Assembly (NCBI RefSeq): GCF_020524625.1
Contig: NZ_JAIVLL010000002.1
Coordinates: forward strand, 682,001 to 746,000
Direction: 5' to 3'
Length of the DNA stretch: 64,000 nucleotides
Origin: Brevundimonas poindexterae
Lineage (GTDB): Bacteria > Pseudomonadota > Alphaproteobacteria > Caulobacterales > Caulobacteraceae
Below the pieces are notes generated by a model. The model worked only from the letters and a program-made list of their open reading frames with translations, was not told the origin of the DNA and searched no databases. Below are positions 57,096 to 64,000 of this stretch, piece after piece. The position numbers and the translations under genes are program-made. Numbering within the stretch: position 1 is the stretch's first letter; each line of letters starts with the position of its first letter.

Positions 57096-57569
57096 ATGGA
57101 CCGGATCGAGAAACTCTGTGCCGAGCGCGGCATGCGGATGACGGAGCAGCGGCGCGTGATCGCCCGGGTGCTGTCGGCTGCCGAAGACCACCCCGACGTT
57201 GAGGAGCTGTACCGCCGCGCCTCGGGCGTCGATCCGCACATCTCGATCGCCACCGTCTATCGCACCGTCCGCCTGTTCGAAGAGGCCGGCGTGGTCGAAA
57301 AGCACGACTTCGGCGACGGCCGCAGCCGCTATGAAGAGGCCGGTGACGACCACCACGACCACCTGATCGATACGAAGACGGGCGAGGTGATCGAATTCTA
57401 TGACGCCGAGATCGAGCGCCTGAAGACCGAGATCGCCAAGCGGCTTGGCTTCGACCTGATCGGCCACAAGCTGGAACTGTACGGCAAACCCATCCCGGGC
57501 GCCGAGCCGTCGGACCGCGACGGCCTGATCTACAAGCGCCAGAACCAGCGCGACGGCGCCGACAGCTGA
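57096..57569 (+). CDS. fur: Fur family metal regulator
   Basis: This 157-residue repressor controls iron uptake genes. The winged helix includes [11 protein letters not shown] and [20 protein letters not shown] near residues 46-67, and the metal-site segment [13 protein letters not shown] near 88-100. The CxxC zinc motif of many Fur proteins is absent, common in alphaproteobacteria. The close position to rimI suggests a shared transcript. Confidence 0.92.
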   Translation: MDRIEKLCAERGMRMTEQRRVIARVLSAAEDHPDVEELYRRASGVDPHISIATVYRTVRLFEEAGVVEKHDFGDGRSRYEEAGDDHHDHLIDTKTGEVIEFYDAEIERLKTEIAKRLGFDLIGHKLELYGKPIPGAEPSDRDGLIYKRQNQRDGADS

Positions 57570-57636
57570 CCCCGGCCGCCGACCGGCACGCCGGGCCTGC
57601 CTTGCGGGCGCCCCCTCCTGCCCCCATAAGCGAGCC

Positions 57637-59019
57637 ATGACTGAAACCGAGACCCTGCCCGAGGCTGGAGCCGGTGCGACCAAGCGCCTGTTCATCAAGA
57701 CCTATGGCTGCCAGATGAACGTCTATGACTCGGAGCGCATGGCCGATGTGCTGCGCCCGCTGGGCTATGCGCCGACCGCGACGGTCGAGGACGCGGACTT
57801 CGTCATCCTCAACACCTGCCACATCCGCGAGAAGGCCGCCGAAAAAGTCTATTCCGAGCTGGGCAAGCTGCGGATGCTCAAGGAGGAAAAGGCCGGGGCC
57901 ATGACGATCGCCGTGGCTGGCTGCGTGGCCCAGGCCGAGGGCGAGGAGATCATGCGTCGCCAGCCGGCGGTCGATCTGGTGGTCGGGCCCCAGGCCTATC
58001 ATCAGCTGCCCGAACTGCTGACCCGCACGGCCCGCGCGCGCGGCGAGCGGATCGGTGCCGACTTCGCCCCGGTCGACAAGTTCGATGCCCTGCCCAGGGC
58101 GCGCGGCGTACAGGGCGTGACGGCCTTCCTGACGGTGCAGGAAGGCTGCGACAAATTCTGTACCTTCTGTGTGGTGCCCTATACGCGCGGCGCCGAATGG
58201 TCGCGCCCCGTGGCCGCCATTCTGGACGAGGCCCGAGCGCTCGCGGACCGGGGGGTGCGCGAGATCACCTTGCTGGGCCAGAACGTCAACGCCTATGACG
58301 GCGAGGGTGCCGATGGCCAACCGTCGACCCTGGCCCGGCTGGCGTACGCGCTGGCCGACATCCCGGGGCTGGACCGCATCCGCTATACGACCAGCCATCC
58401 CAATGACATGGGCAAGGATCTGATCGCCGCCCATGGCGAGCTGGACGCCCTGATGCCCTATCTGCACCTGCCGGTGCAGTCCGGGTCCGACCGCATCCTG
58501 CGTCTGATGAACCGCAAGCACGGCCGCGCCAAATATCTGGATCTGGTCGCCCGCCTGCGGGAGGCGCGCCCCGACCTGGCCCTGTCCGGCGACTTCATCG
58601 TCGGCTTCCCCGGCGAGACCGAGGCCGATTTCGAGCAGACGCTCGAGCTGGTCCGCGAGGTGAACTACGCCTCGGCCTTCTCCTTCATGTATTCGCCGCG
58701 ACCCGGCACACCGGCGGCCACCATGGGCGCCCAGGTCCCGGCCGAGGTGTCGCGCGAGCGTCTGCACCGCCTGCAGGCCCTGCTGACCGAGCAGCAGCTG
58801 GCCTTCAACGCCGCCCAGGTCGGCCGCACCCTGCCGGTGCTGTTTGAAAAGGCCGGCCGCCATGGCCAGCAGGCCATCGGCCGCTCGCCCTATCTTCAGT
58901 CGGTCCATGTCGAGGATGCGCGGCACCTGATCGGCCGGATCGTGGCCGTCGAGATCACTTCGGGCCAGCAGAACAGCCTGACCGGGCGGTTGACCGGCGC
59001 TGTGGAACAGGCCGCCTGA
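57637..59019 (+). CDS. miaB: tRNA methylthiotransferase MiaB
   Basis: This 460-residue radical-SAM enzyme adds a methylthio group to i6A37. It has [15 protein letters not shown] near residue 17, the radical-SAM cysteines in [17 protein letters not shown] near 169, and a C-terminal TRAM domain. The two clusters need Nfu-type carriers, one of which is nearby. The start at 57637 is normal. The stop overlaps phoH by 1 base (TGATG). Confidence 0.96.
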   Translation: MTETETLPEAGAGATKRLFIKTYGCQMNVYDSERMADVLRPLGYAPTATVEDADFVILNTCHIREKAAEKVYSELGKLRMLKEEKAGAMTIAVAGCVAQAEGEEIMRRQPAVDLVVGPQAYHQLPELLTRTARARGERIGADFAPVDKFDALPRARGVQGVTAFLTVQEGCDKFCTFCVVPYTRGAEWSRPVAAILDEARALADRGVREITLLGQNVNAYDGEGADGQPSTLARLAYALADIPGLDRIRYTTSHPNDMGKDLIAAHGELDALMPYLHLPVQSGSDRILRLMNRKHGRAKYLDLVARLREARPDLALSGDFIVGFPGETEADFEQTLELVREVNYASAFSFMYSPRPGTPAATMGAQVPAEVSRERLHRLQALLTEQQLAFNAAQVGRTLPVLFEKAGRHGQQAIGRSPYLQSVHVEDARHLIGRIVAVEITSGQQNSLTGRLTGAVEQAA

Positions 59020-59966
59020 TGGCCCGTGGCAGCGAATTCGTCACCCTCGAGGACGGCGTCCTGCGTCAGGTGGTCGGCCCCAACAGCCGCCATCTGGCCC
59101 GGATGGAGTCCGCCTATGACGTCGATCTGGACGCTCCGGGCGGTGGCATCCGCATCCACGGCTCGCCCCGGGATCGCGCCGATGCCCGCCGCATGATCGA
59201 GAGCCTGTCGGCCAAGGTCGAACAGGGCGTCGAGATCACCGACGACTTGGTCATCGCCATCCTGCGGCAGGACCGGCGGGGCGCGGCCGCCACCGGCGGT
59301 GTGCTGGCCTTTGGCCGGAAGGGCGCCATCACCCCGACGGGTCTGGCCCAGAGCCGCTACGTCGACATGATGACCCATTGCGCGCTCAGCTTCGGCGTGG
59401 GTCCGGCGGGCACGGGCAAGACCTTTCTGGCTGCGGCCTACGGGGCGTCGCTGCTCCGGGCGCGGAGCGTCAGCCGGCTGGTGGTCACCCGCCCGGCCGT
59501 GGATGCCGGCGAAAAACTGGGATTCCTGCCGGGCGACCTGAACGAAAAGGTCGACCCCTATCTGGCCCCGATCTGGGAGGCGCTGAACGAGGTGCTGGGG
59601 CCCGAACAGGTCCAGGCCCACCGCGACCGGCGCGAAATCGAGACGGCGCCCATCGCCTTCATGCGCGGCCGCACGCTCAAGAACGCCTTCGTCATCGTCG
59701 ACGAGGCCCAGAACACCTCGCGCATGCAGATGAAGATGGTCCTGACCCGCCTGGGCGAGAACTCGCGCATGGTGGTGACCGGCGACCCGACCCAGATCGA
59801 CCTGATGAATCCGCGCGATTCCGGCCTGTCGCACGCGCTGAAAATCCTGAAGGGGGTCGAGGGCGTGGGCATCGTCGAATTCGCCGCCGAGGACGTCATC
59901 CGCCACCCGCTGGTCGAGCGGATCGTGCGCGCCTACGACGCCGACGGCGCGCGCGGCGATACATGA
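59019..59966 (+). CDS. PhoH-like ATPase
   Basis: This 315-residue protein has an N-terminal KH-like region and an ATPase with the P-loop FGVGPAGTGKTFLAAAYG near residue 126 and Walker B FVIVDEAQNTSRMQMKM near 225. It belongs to the PhoH/YbeZ branch that acts with YbeY in RNA and ribosome maintenance. It overlaps miaB by 1 and ybeY by 4 bases. Confidence 0.93.
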   Translation: MARGSEFVTLEDGVLRQVVGPNSRHLARMESAYDVDLDAPGGGIRIHGSPRDRADARRMIESLSAKVEQGVEITDDLVIAILRQDRRGAAATGGVLAFGRKGAITPTGLAQSRYVDMMTHCALSFGVGPAGTGKTFLAAAYGASLLRARSVSRLVVTRPAVDAGEKLGFLPGDLNEKVDPYLAPIWEALNEVLGPEQVQAHRDRREIETAPIAFMRGRTLKNAFVIVDEAQNTSRMQMKMVLTRLGENSRMVVTGDPTQIDLMNPRDSGLSHALKILKGVEGVGIVEFAAEDVIRHPLVERIVRAYDADGARGDT

Positions 59967-60445
59967 TCGAGATCCAGGTCGAGGATCCGGCCTGGCGCGA
60001 GGCCCTGCCGGACGTCGAGGCGGTGGTCCGGGGTGCAGCCGGGGCTGTGCTCGGGTCGGATCCTCCGGCCGGCGGCGAACGCGCGACGGTCCTGCTGGAA
60101 GGGGACGCCGCGGTCCGCGAGCTGAATGCCCGCTTTCGCGACCGCGACGCCCCGACCAATGTGCTGAGCTTCCCGGCCGCCGCCCTGCCCGGAGAGCCGG
60201 AGGCCGATCCCTATCTGGGCGACATCATCCTGGCCTTCGGTGTTTGCGCCCGCGAGGCCGAAGAGCAGGGCAAGCCGCTGGCCCACCATCTGTCCCATCT
60301 GGTCATTCACGGTCTGCTCCACCTGCTGGGCCACGACCATCAGGACGATGCAGAGGCCGAGGCCATGGAGGTGCGCGAGCGCACGCTTCTTGCAGGACTG
60401 GGCATTGATGACCCCTATCGTTCCATTGTGGACACCGCCCCATGA
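59963..60445 (+). CDS. ybeY: Endoribonuclease YbeY
   Basis: This 160-residue metal-dependent RNase matures 16S rRNA. The zinc-binding HGLLHLLGHDH is near residues 116-126, and DRDAPTNVLSFP near 62. The start at 59963 overlaps phoH. The gene corC, often next in this operon, is missing; lnt follows directly with a 4-base overlap. Confidence 0.94.
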   Translation: MIEIQVEDPAWREALPDVEAVVRGAAGAVLGSDPPAGGERATVLLEGDAAVRELNARFRDRDAPTNVLSFPAAALPGEPEADPYLGDIILAFGVCAREAEEQGKPLAHHLSHLVIHGLLHLLGHDHQDDAEAEAMEVRERTLLAGLGIDDPYRSIVDTAP

Positions 60446-62049
60446 CCGATCCGGTCGCTGATCCCCGTCCCCGCCTGGGTGGACGCATGCGCCTGTTGCG
60501 GCTGGCGCTCGCCCTGATCGCCGGGGCCGGCGCGGCACTGGCCCATCCGCCGTTCGGTATCCTGCCGGGTCTGTTCGGCTATGCCCTGCTGCTGGTGCTG
60601 GCCGATGGGTCGCCGAACCGTCGCTCGGCCTTCTGGATGGGCTGGCTGGCGGGCTTTGCCTATTTCATGATCGGCTGCTGGTGGGTGGCCGAAGCCTTTC
60701 TCGTCAATCCGGACCAGGCGTGGATGGCCCCGTTCGCCGCCGCCCTGCTACCCTCGGGCATGGGCCTGTTCTGGGGTCTGGCCCTGCTGGCCTACCGCCA
60801 TCTCCGGATCGAGGGGGTACGGCGCGTGCTGGCCTTTGCGGCCTTGTTCGCGTTGGTGGAATGGCTGCGCGGCCATGTGCTGACGGGCTTTCCGTGGAAC
60901 CCGGCCGGCGCCAGCTGGCAGGCCGGGTCGGCGGGCTCGCAGGCCGCGTCCCTGATCGGCGTCTACGGGCTGGGCCTGCTGACCGTGGCGGGCTTTGCCG
61001 CCGTCGGGCCTCTGCTGGCCGCCGGCAATCGCAAGGCCCGGGCCGGCGCCGCCGTGCTGGGTCTGGCCCTGATCCTCGCGATCAACGTCTGGGGCGGGTT
61101 CCGTCTGGCCGGGGCCCGGGTCGAGATGACGCCGACCGTGGTCCGCATCGTCCAGGCCGACGTCGACCAGCAATCGAAGTGGACGCCCGAGGCTTACCGG
61201 TCGATCGTCGAGCGCTACATCAATCTGACGGGCCGTCCCGGCGCCCATGTGCCGGACGTGGTCGTCTGGCCCGAAGGGGCGCTGCCCAATACGGCCAATG
61301 CCGTGCTGGCGCCCGACGGCTGGGAAGCGGCCGCCCTGCGCACCGTCCTCCAGCCTGGTCAGGTCCTGCTGATGGGGATGAGCCGGGCCGAGCCGGACCC
61401 ATCCAGCGAGGTCGGGGCGCGTTTCTACAACAGCCTGCTGGCCGTCAGGCGAGGGGGTGAGCAGGGGCTGGAGGTCACCGGCCTTTATGACAAATACCGC
61501 CTGGTGCCGTTCGGCGAATACCTGCCGGCCGGTCCGCTGATGAGCCGCATCGGCCTGCGCAGCCTGGTCCATGTGGGCGCCGACTTCAGTGCCGGCCCCC
61601 GGCCGGCCCCGCTGAAGCTGGAGGGACTGCCCGATCTGCAGCCGCTGATCTGCTACGAGAGCCTCTATCCGGGCTTCACCCGGGGCGCAGGGGCCGACCG
61701 GCCGCTGTGGATCGCCAATGTGTCGAACGACGCCTGGTTCGGGCGCACCTCGGGCCCGGTCCAGCACCTCAATCTGGCGGCCTATCGCGCGATCGAGACC
61801 GGCCTTCCAGTGGTGCGCGCCACCCCGACCGGCATATCCGCCCTCATTGACCCCTTCGGCCGCGTGGACGAGGGGGCGCGTCTGGATCCCGGCGAAAGCG
61901 GGGTGATCGACACCCGGCTGCCGGCGGCGCTGTCACCCACCCTGTACGGCCATGTCGGGGACCTGATCTTCTGGCTGCTGACGCTTTCGGCCCTGCTGGT
62001 GGCCCTCGCCGACCGTTTCCGTCCGCTGGTTTCCCGCCTCGGTCGTTAA
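60442..62049 (+). CDS. lnt: Apolipoprotein N-acyltransferase
   Basis: This 535-residue inner-membrane enzyme adds the third acyl chain to lipoproteins. About six N-terminal helices (to roughly residue 225) are followed by a nitrilase-like domain with the catalytic triad: Glu in VVWPEGALPN near residue 276, Lys in YDKYRLVPFGEYLP near 348, and Cys in PLICYESLYPG near 400. Its substrates probably include the many lipoproteins in this window. Confidence 0.95.
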   Translation: MTDPVADPRPRLGGRMRLLRLALALIAGAGAALAHPPFGILPGLFGYALLLVLADGSPNRRSAFWMGWLAGFAYFMIGCWWVAEAFLVNPDQAWMAPFAAALLPSGMGLFWGLALLAYRHLRIEGVRRVLAFAALFALVEWLRGHVLTGFPWNPAGASWQAGSAGSQAASLIGVYGLGLLTVAGFAAVGPLLAAGNRKARAGAAVLGLALILAINVWGGFRLAGARVEMTPTVVRIVQADVDQQSKWTPEAYRSIVERYINLTGRPGAHVPDVVVWPEGALPNTANAVLAPDGWEAAALRTVLQPGQVLLMGMSRAEPDPSSEVGARFYNSLLAVRRGGEQGLEVTGLYDKYRLVPFGEYLPAGPLMSRIGLRSLVHVGADFSAGPRPAPLKLEGLPDLQPLICYESLYPGFTRGAGADRPLWIANVSNDAWFGRTSGPVQHLNLAAYRAIETGLPVVRATPTGISALIDPFGRVDEGARLDPGESGVIDTRLPAALSPTLYGHVGDLIFWLLTLSALLVALADRFRPLVSRLGR

Positions 62050-62086
62050 CCGAACTATGTACGTAATCGGACGTAGGCGACACGCT

Positions 62087-62104
62087 TTATGGGATGCGCC
62101 ATAA
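62087..62104 (+). promoter_or_regulatory. Inverted repeat upstream of the 62211 XRE gene
   Basis: TTATGG-N6-CCATAA, perfect 6-base arms, in the 161-base spacer after lnt. It could be an operator for the XRE gene; no good promoter is seen beside it. Confidence 0.4.
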
Positions 62105-62210
62105 GGGGCTCCGAACCCGTATCTGTCCCGGTTTTAAGGTGACAGGCGGGCATGACGGGCGCATGACCTAGCGAACCCGCCGGATGGATCTCTGAACAGG
62201 AATTTTGAGT

Positions 62211-62627
62211 ATGGCGAGAGGCAAGGGCGAAGACGGTCCCCACCCCGTGGACCGGTACGTCGGACGTCGGGTCTGCGAAAAGCGTATCAGCCTGGGCTAT
62301 AACCAGAGCGATCTGGGCCGCGCCCTGGGCCTGACCTTCCAGCAGATTCAGAAGTACGAGAAGGGCGTGAACCGCATCTCGGCCTCCAAGCTGTTCGACA
62401 TCGCCCGCTTCTTCAAGGTCGACGTCGGCTACTTCTTCGAGGGTCTGGCCGAAGGCGCACCGGGCGTGGCCGAGGAGGGGGCCGCCTACGAGCATGACTT
62501 CCCCTCGACCCGCCAGACCATCGAGATCGCCCGTCTCGCGCCCCGGCTGTCGAACCGCCGCCAGCGTCTGGCGCTCGAACTGATCCGCGAGATGCTGGAT
62601 ACGCCCGAGCCGGAAGCCGTCGACTAG
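62211..62627 (+). CDS. XRE family transcriptional regulator, paralog
   Basis: This 138-residue HTH protein contains LGYNQSDLGRALGLTFQQIQKYEKG near residues 28-53 and NRISASKLFDIARFF, with a helical tail ending RLALELIREML. It is a paralog of the gene at 55524, and such regulators sit next to metK in related genomes. The ATG at 62211 has AGGA 9 bases upstream; a TTG at 62205 is less well placed. Its stop overlaps the convergent gene's stop by 3-4 bases on CTAG. Confidence 0.85.
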   Translation: MARGKGEDGPHPVDRYVGRRVCEKRISLGYNQSDLGRALGLTFQQIQKYEKGVNRISASKLFDIARFFKVDVGYFFEGLAEGAPGVAEEGAAYEHDFPSTRQTIEIARLAPRLSNRRQRLALELIREMLDTPEPEAVD

Positions 62628-63142
62628 TTCTCCGAAGACGACCGCCGGCGCTGGCCAAAGGTCGGCGCGGCGGCCTTCTCCTTGGCCCAGTAGGCGGCCC
62701 CGTCGTCAGGCTTGAACATGGTCCGCGGCACGCCGTCGGAATCGACCACCGCAAAGGTATTGGTCGAGGCCTGATAGATCAGGACGTCGCCGTTCGCGCG
62801 CCGCACCGTCTCGGCATCTGCCGGGGGCCGGGTCGTGAAGGCTGTAACCGCCGCCAGATAGGCCTCGGGCGTGGTCGTGCCGAAGGCGGCACCGTTTCGT
62901 TCGAACAGCCGCTGGACCTTGGCATCCACCGTCTCGCGCCGGTTGGCGGTCAGGGCCGGCTTGGCCTCGCTTGTGCCCTCCGCCGCCTTTGAGCTTTCCG
63001 CATCGACGACGGCGACAGGCTTGGCGTCTTCTGTCGCCGCCCGCTCCCGCGTCTCGACGGCCGAGGCGCCGTTGTCGCATCCCGCCAGCGCCAGTCCGGC
63101 CACCAGCCCCAGGGCCGTCAGGCCCGCCTGAATCTTCTTCAT
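62624..63142 (-). CDS. Hypothetical lipoprotein
   Basis: This 172-residue protein has a clear lipobox signal (LGLVAGLALAGC, Cys near residue 22), a Glu/Ala/Ser-rich linker, and a C-terminal domain with TPEAYLAAVTAFTTRPP and VLIYQASTNTFAVVDSDGVPR. That region resembles secreted proteins of unknown function. GAGGGAGGG lies upstream of the ATG at 63142. It is convergent with the XRE gene. Confidence 0.7.
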   Translation of the reverse strand: MKKIQAGLTALGLVAGLALAGCDNGASAVETRERAATEDAKPVAVVDAESSKAAEGTSEAKPALTANRRETVDAKVQRLFERNGAAFGTTTPEAYLAAVTAFTTRPPADAETVRRANGDVLIYQASTNTFAVVDSDGVPRTMFKPDDGAAYWAKEKAAAPTFGQRRRSSSEN

Positions 63143-63278
63143 GAAACCCTCCCTCATGAAACCCGCGAGCGCACACAAGCACAGGTTTTATGTTCTTGCA
63201 ATGTTCTGTTCTTCGAGCGCGGGTATGCCAGGGTTCCGGACGCTCGACGACGGGCGGAGGGGCGGCTAAGGGTGGCGC

Positions 63279-64000
63279 ATGACGGCAGTTGAGGCACCCC
63301 ACACTCCCCGCGTCCGCCGCGTCCTGCTGATCGTGGGGGGCGGTATCGCTGCCTACAAGGCGCTGGAGCTGGTCCGGCTGATGCGCAAGGCCGGGCTGGA
63401 GGTGAAGGCCGTCCTGACCCGCTCAGGCGCGGAGTTCGTTACTCCGCTGTCGCTGGCGGCCCTGACCGGCAGTGCCGTGCGCCAGGACCTGTTCTCGTCC
63501 GAGGACGAGACCACCATGGGCCATATCGAGCTGTCGCGCTGGGCCGATCTGATCGTCGTGGCCCCCGCGACCGCCGGCCTTTTGGCCAAGGCCGCGACGG
63601 GCGCTGCGGACGACCTGGCCTCCACCACTCTGATCGCGACCGACGCCCCGGTGCTGCTGGCGCCCGCCATGAATGTGCGGATGTGGCTGCATCCGGCGGT
63701 GCAGGCCAATCTGGCGACCGTCAGGGCCTTTGCCGAGCCCCGCTATACGGTGGTCGGACCCGACGACGGGGAAATGGCCTGCGGCGAATACGGCCCCGGG
63801 CGCATGGCCAACCCGCCGGCCATTCTGGCGGCCATCCTAGCCCATGACGGCAAGGCCCGAACTGCCGACCGCCCGCTGGCCGGCCGCCACGCCCTGGTCA
63901 CCGCCGGCCCGACCTTCGAGCCCATCGACCCCGTGCGGGGCCTGACCAACCGGTCCAGCGGGAAACAGGGCTATGCCATCGCCGGGGCGCTGGCCCGCGC
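63279..64000 (+). CDS. coaBC: CoaBC, N-terminal part (cut by the window end)
   Basis: The open frame from 63279 runs off the window. The first 180 residues are the CoaC decarboxylase flavoprotein with LLIVGGGIAAYKALELVRL, the catalytic His in MGHIELSRWADLIVVAPATA near residue 87, and PVLLAPAMNVRMW near 126. The start of the CoaB synthetase domain, ALVTAGPTFEPIDPVRGLTN, follows near residue 205. It makes 4'-phosphopantetheine and complements coaE at 40312 in the same pathway. Confidence 0.93.
   Translation, partial: MTAVEAPHTPRVRRVLLIVGGGIAAYKALELVRLMRKAGLEVKAVLTRSGAEFVTPLSLAALTGSAVRQDLFSSEDETTMGHIELSRWADLIVVAPATAGLLAKAATGAADDLASTTLIATDAPVLLAPAMNVRMWLHPAVQANLATVRAFAEPRYTVVGPDDGEMACGEYGPGRMANPPAILAAILAHDGKARTADRPLAGRHALVTAGPTFEPIDPVRGLTNRSSGKQGYAIAGALAR

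Overview
The window reads as a chromosome segment of a GC-rich alphaproteobacterium of the Caulobacteraceae, most likely Brevundimonas or a close relative. The evidence is the hemE / DUF299 origin neighbourhood, the CenR and NtrZ-type regulators, a CC0125/CC1285-type lipoprotein, CtrA-type TTAA-N7-TTAA sites, GANTC sites and very high GC. It appears to span the chromosomal replication origin. The stretch between hemE (minus strand) and the DUF299 kinase-regulator gene (plus strand), 37466-38016, carries two perfect CtrA sites. The parAB-rsmG-mnmG-mnmE-rho block on its left carries three perfect parS sites and one degenerate one.

Layout, left to right. 1-2407: tail of an unidentified gene, then groES-groEL with a HrcA/CIRCE-like operator and a strong terminator. 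2408-6070: a lower-GC island with a complete ABC-three-component (ABC-3C) conflict system (REase-fold effector, middle component, DUF2326 ATPase) plus a translationally coupled one-TM protein that I do not recognise. 6071-12545: housekeeping and conserved genes (LysE exporter, lipoproteins, DUF6065, prolyl-tRNA deacylase, CnoX chaperedoxin, Lon-like substrate-binding protein, Trm112, UbiH-type hydroxylase). 12704-19417: ftsK, lolA, a candidate small RNA, xthA, an SLC13 permease and a lipoprotein-like gene. 19461-27301: cenR, a divergent yggS/thiE-like pair, ntrZ, and DUF3576-leuS-lptE-holA. 27328-37465: the minus-strand parB-parA-rsmG-mnmG-mnmE, rho and hemJ-hemH-hemE blocks, running away from the origin. 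38017-44129: ppsR-maf-aroE-coaE-dnaQ, secB (minus), Tim44-like gene and mltA. 44126-53622: HerA-like ATPase, AI-2E-family permease, a beta-barrel outer-membrane protein behind a near-perfect general-stress (EcfG/SigT) promoter, and the giant NAD-glutamate dehydrogenase. 53656-64000: universal stress protein, NifU-type scaffold, XRE regulators, tsaB-rimI-fur, miaB-phoH-ybeY-lnt, a third XRE regulator, a lipoprotein, and the start of coaBC.

Much of the window works together around growth and the cell cycle: origin firing (CtrA sites), segregation (ParABS), division (FtsK), envelope building (LptE, LolA, Lnt, MltA), translation quality (MnmEG, RsmG, MiaB, TsaB, RimI, LeuS, ProX-type deacylase) and stress (GroESL, CnoX, EcfG promoter). 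Many genes are packed into operons with ATGA or TGATG overlaps. The most notable items are the ABC-3C island with its extra membrane gene, the origin and parS cluster, a promoter-plus-terminator small-RNA candidate at 16077-16177, a nested inverted repeat that covers the Shine-Dalgarno of an XRE gene at 55524, and EcfG-type promoters at 47564 and 7009. I saw no tRNA, rRNA, CRISPR array or insertion sequence.
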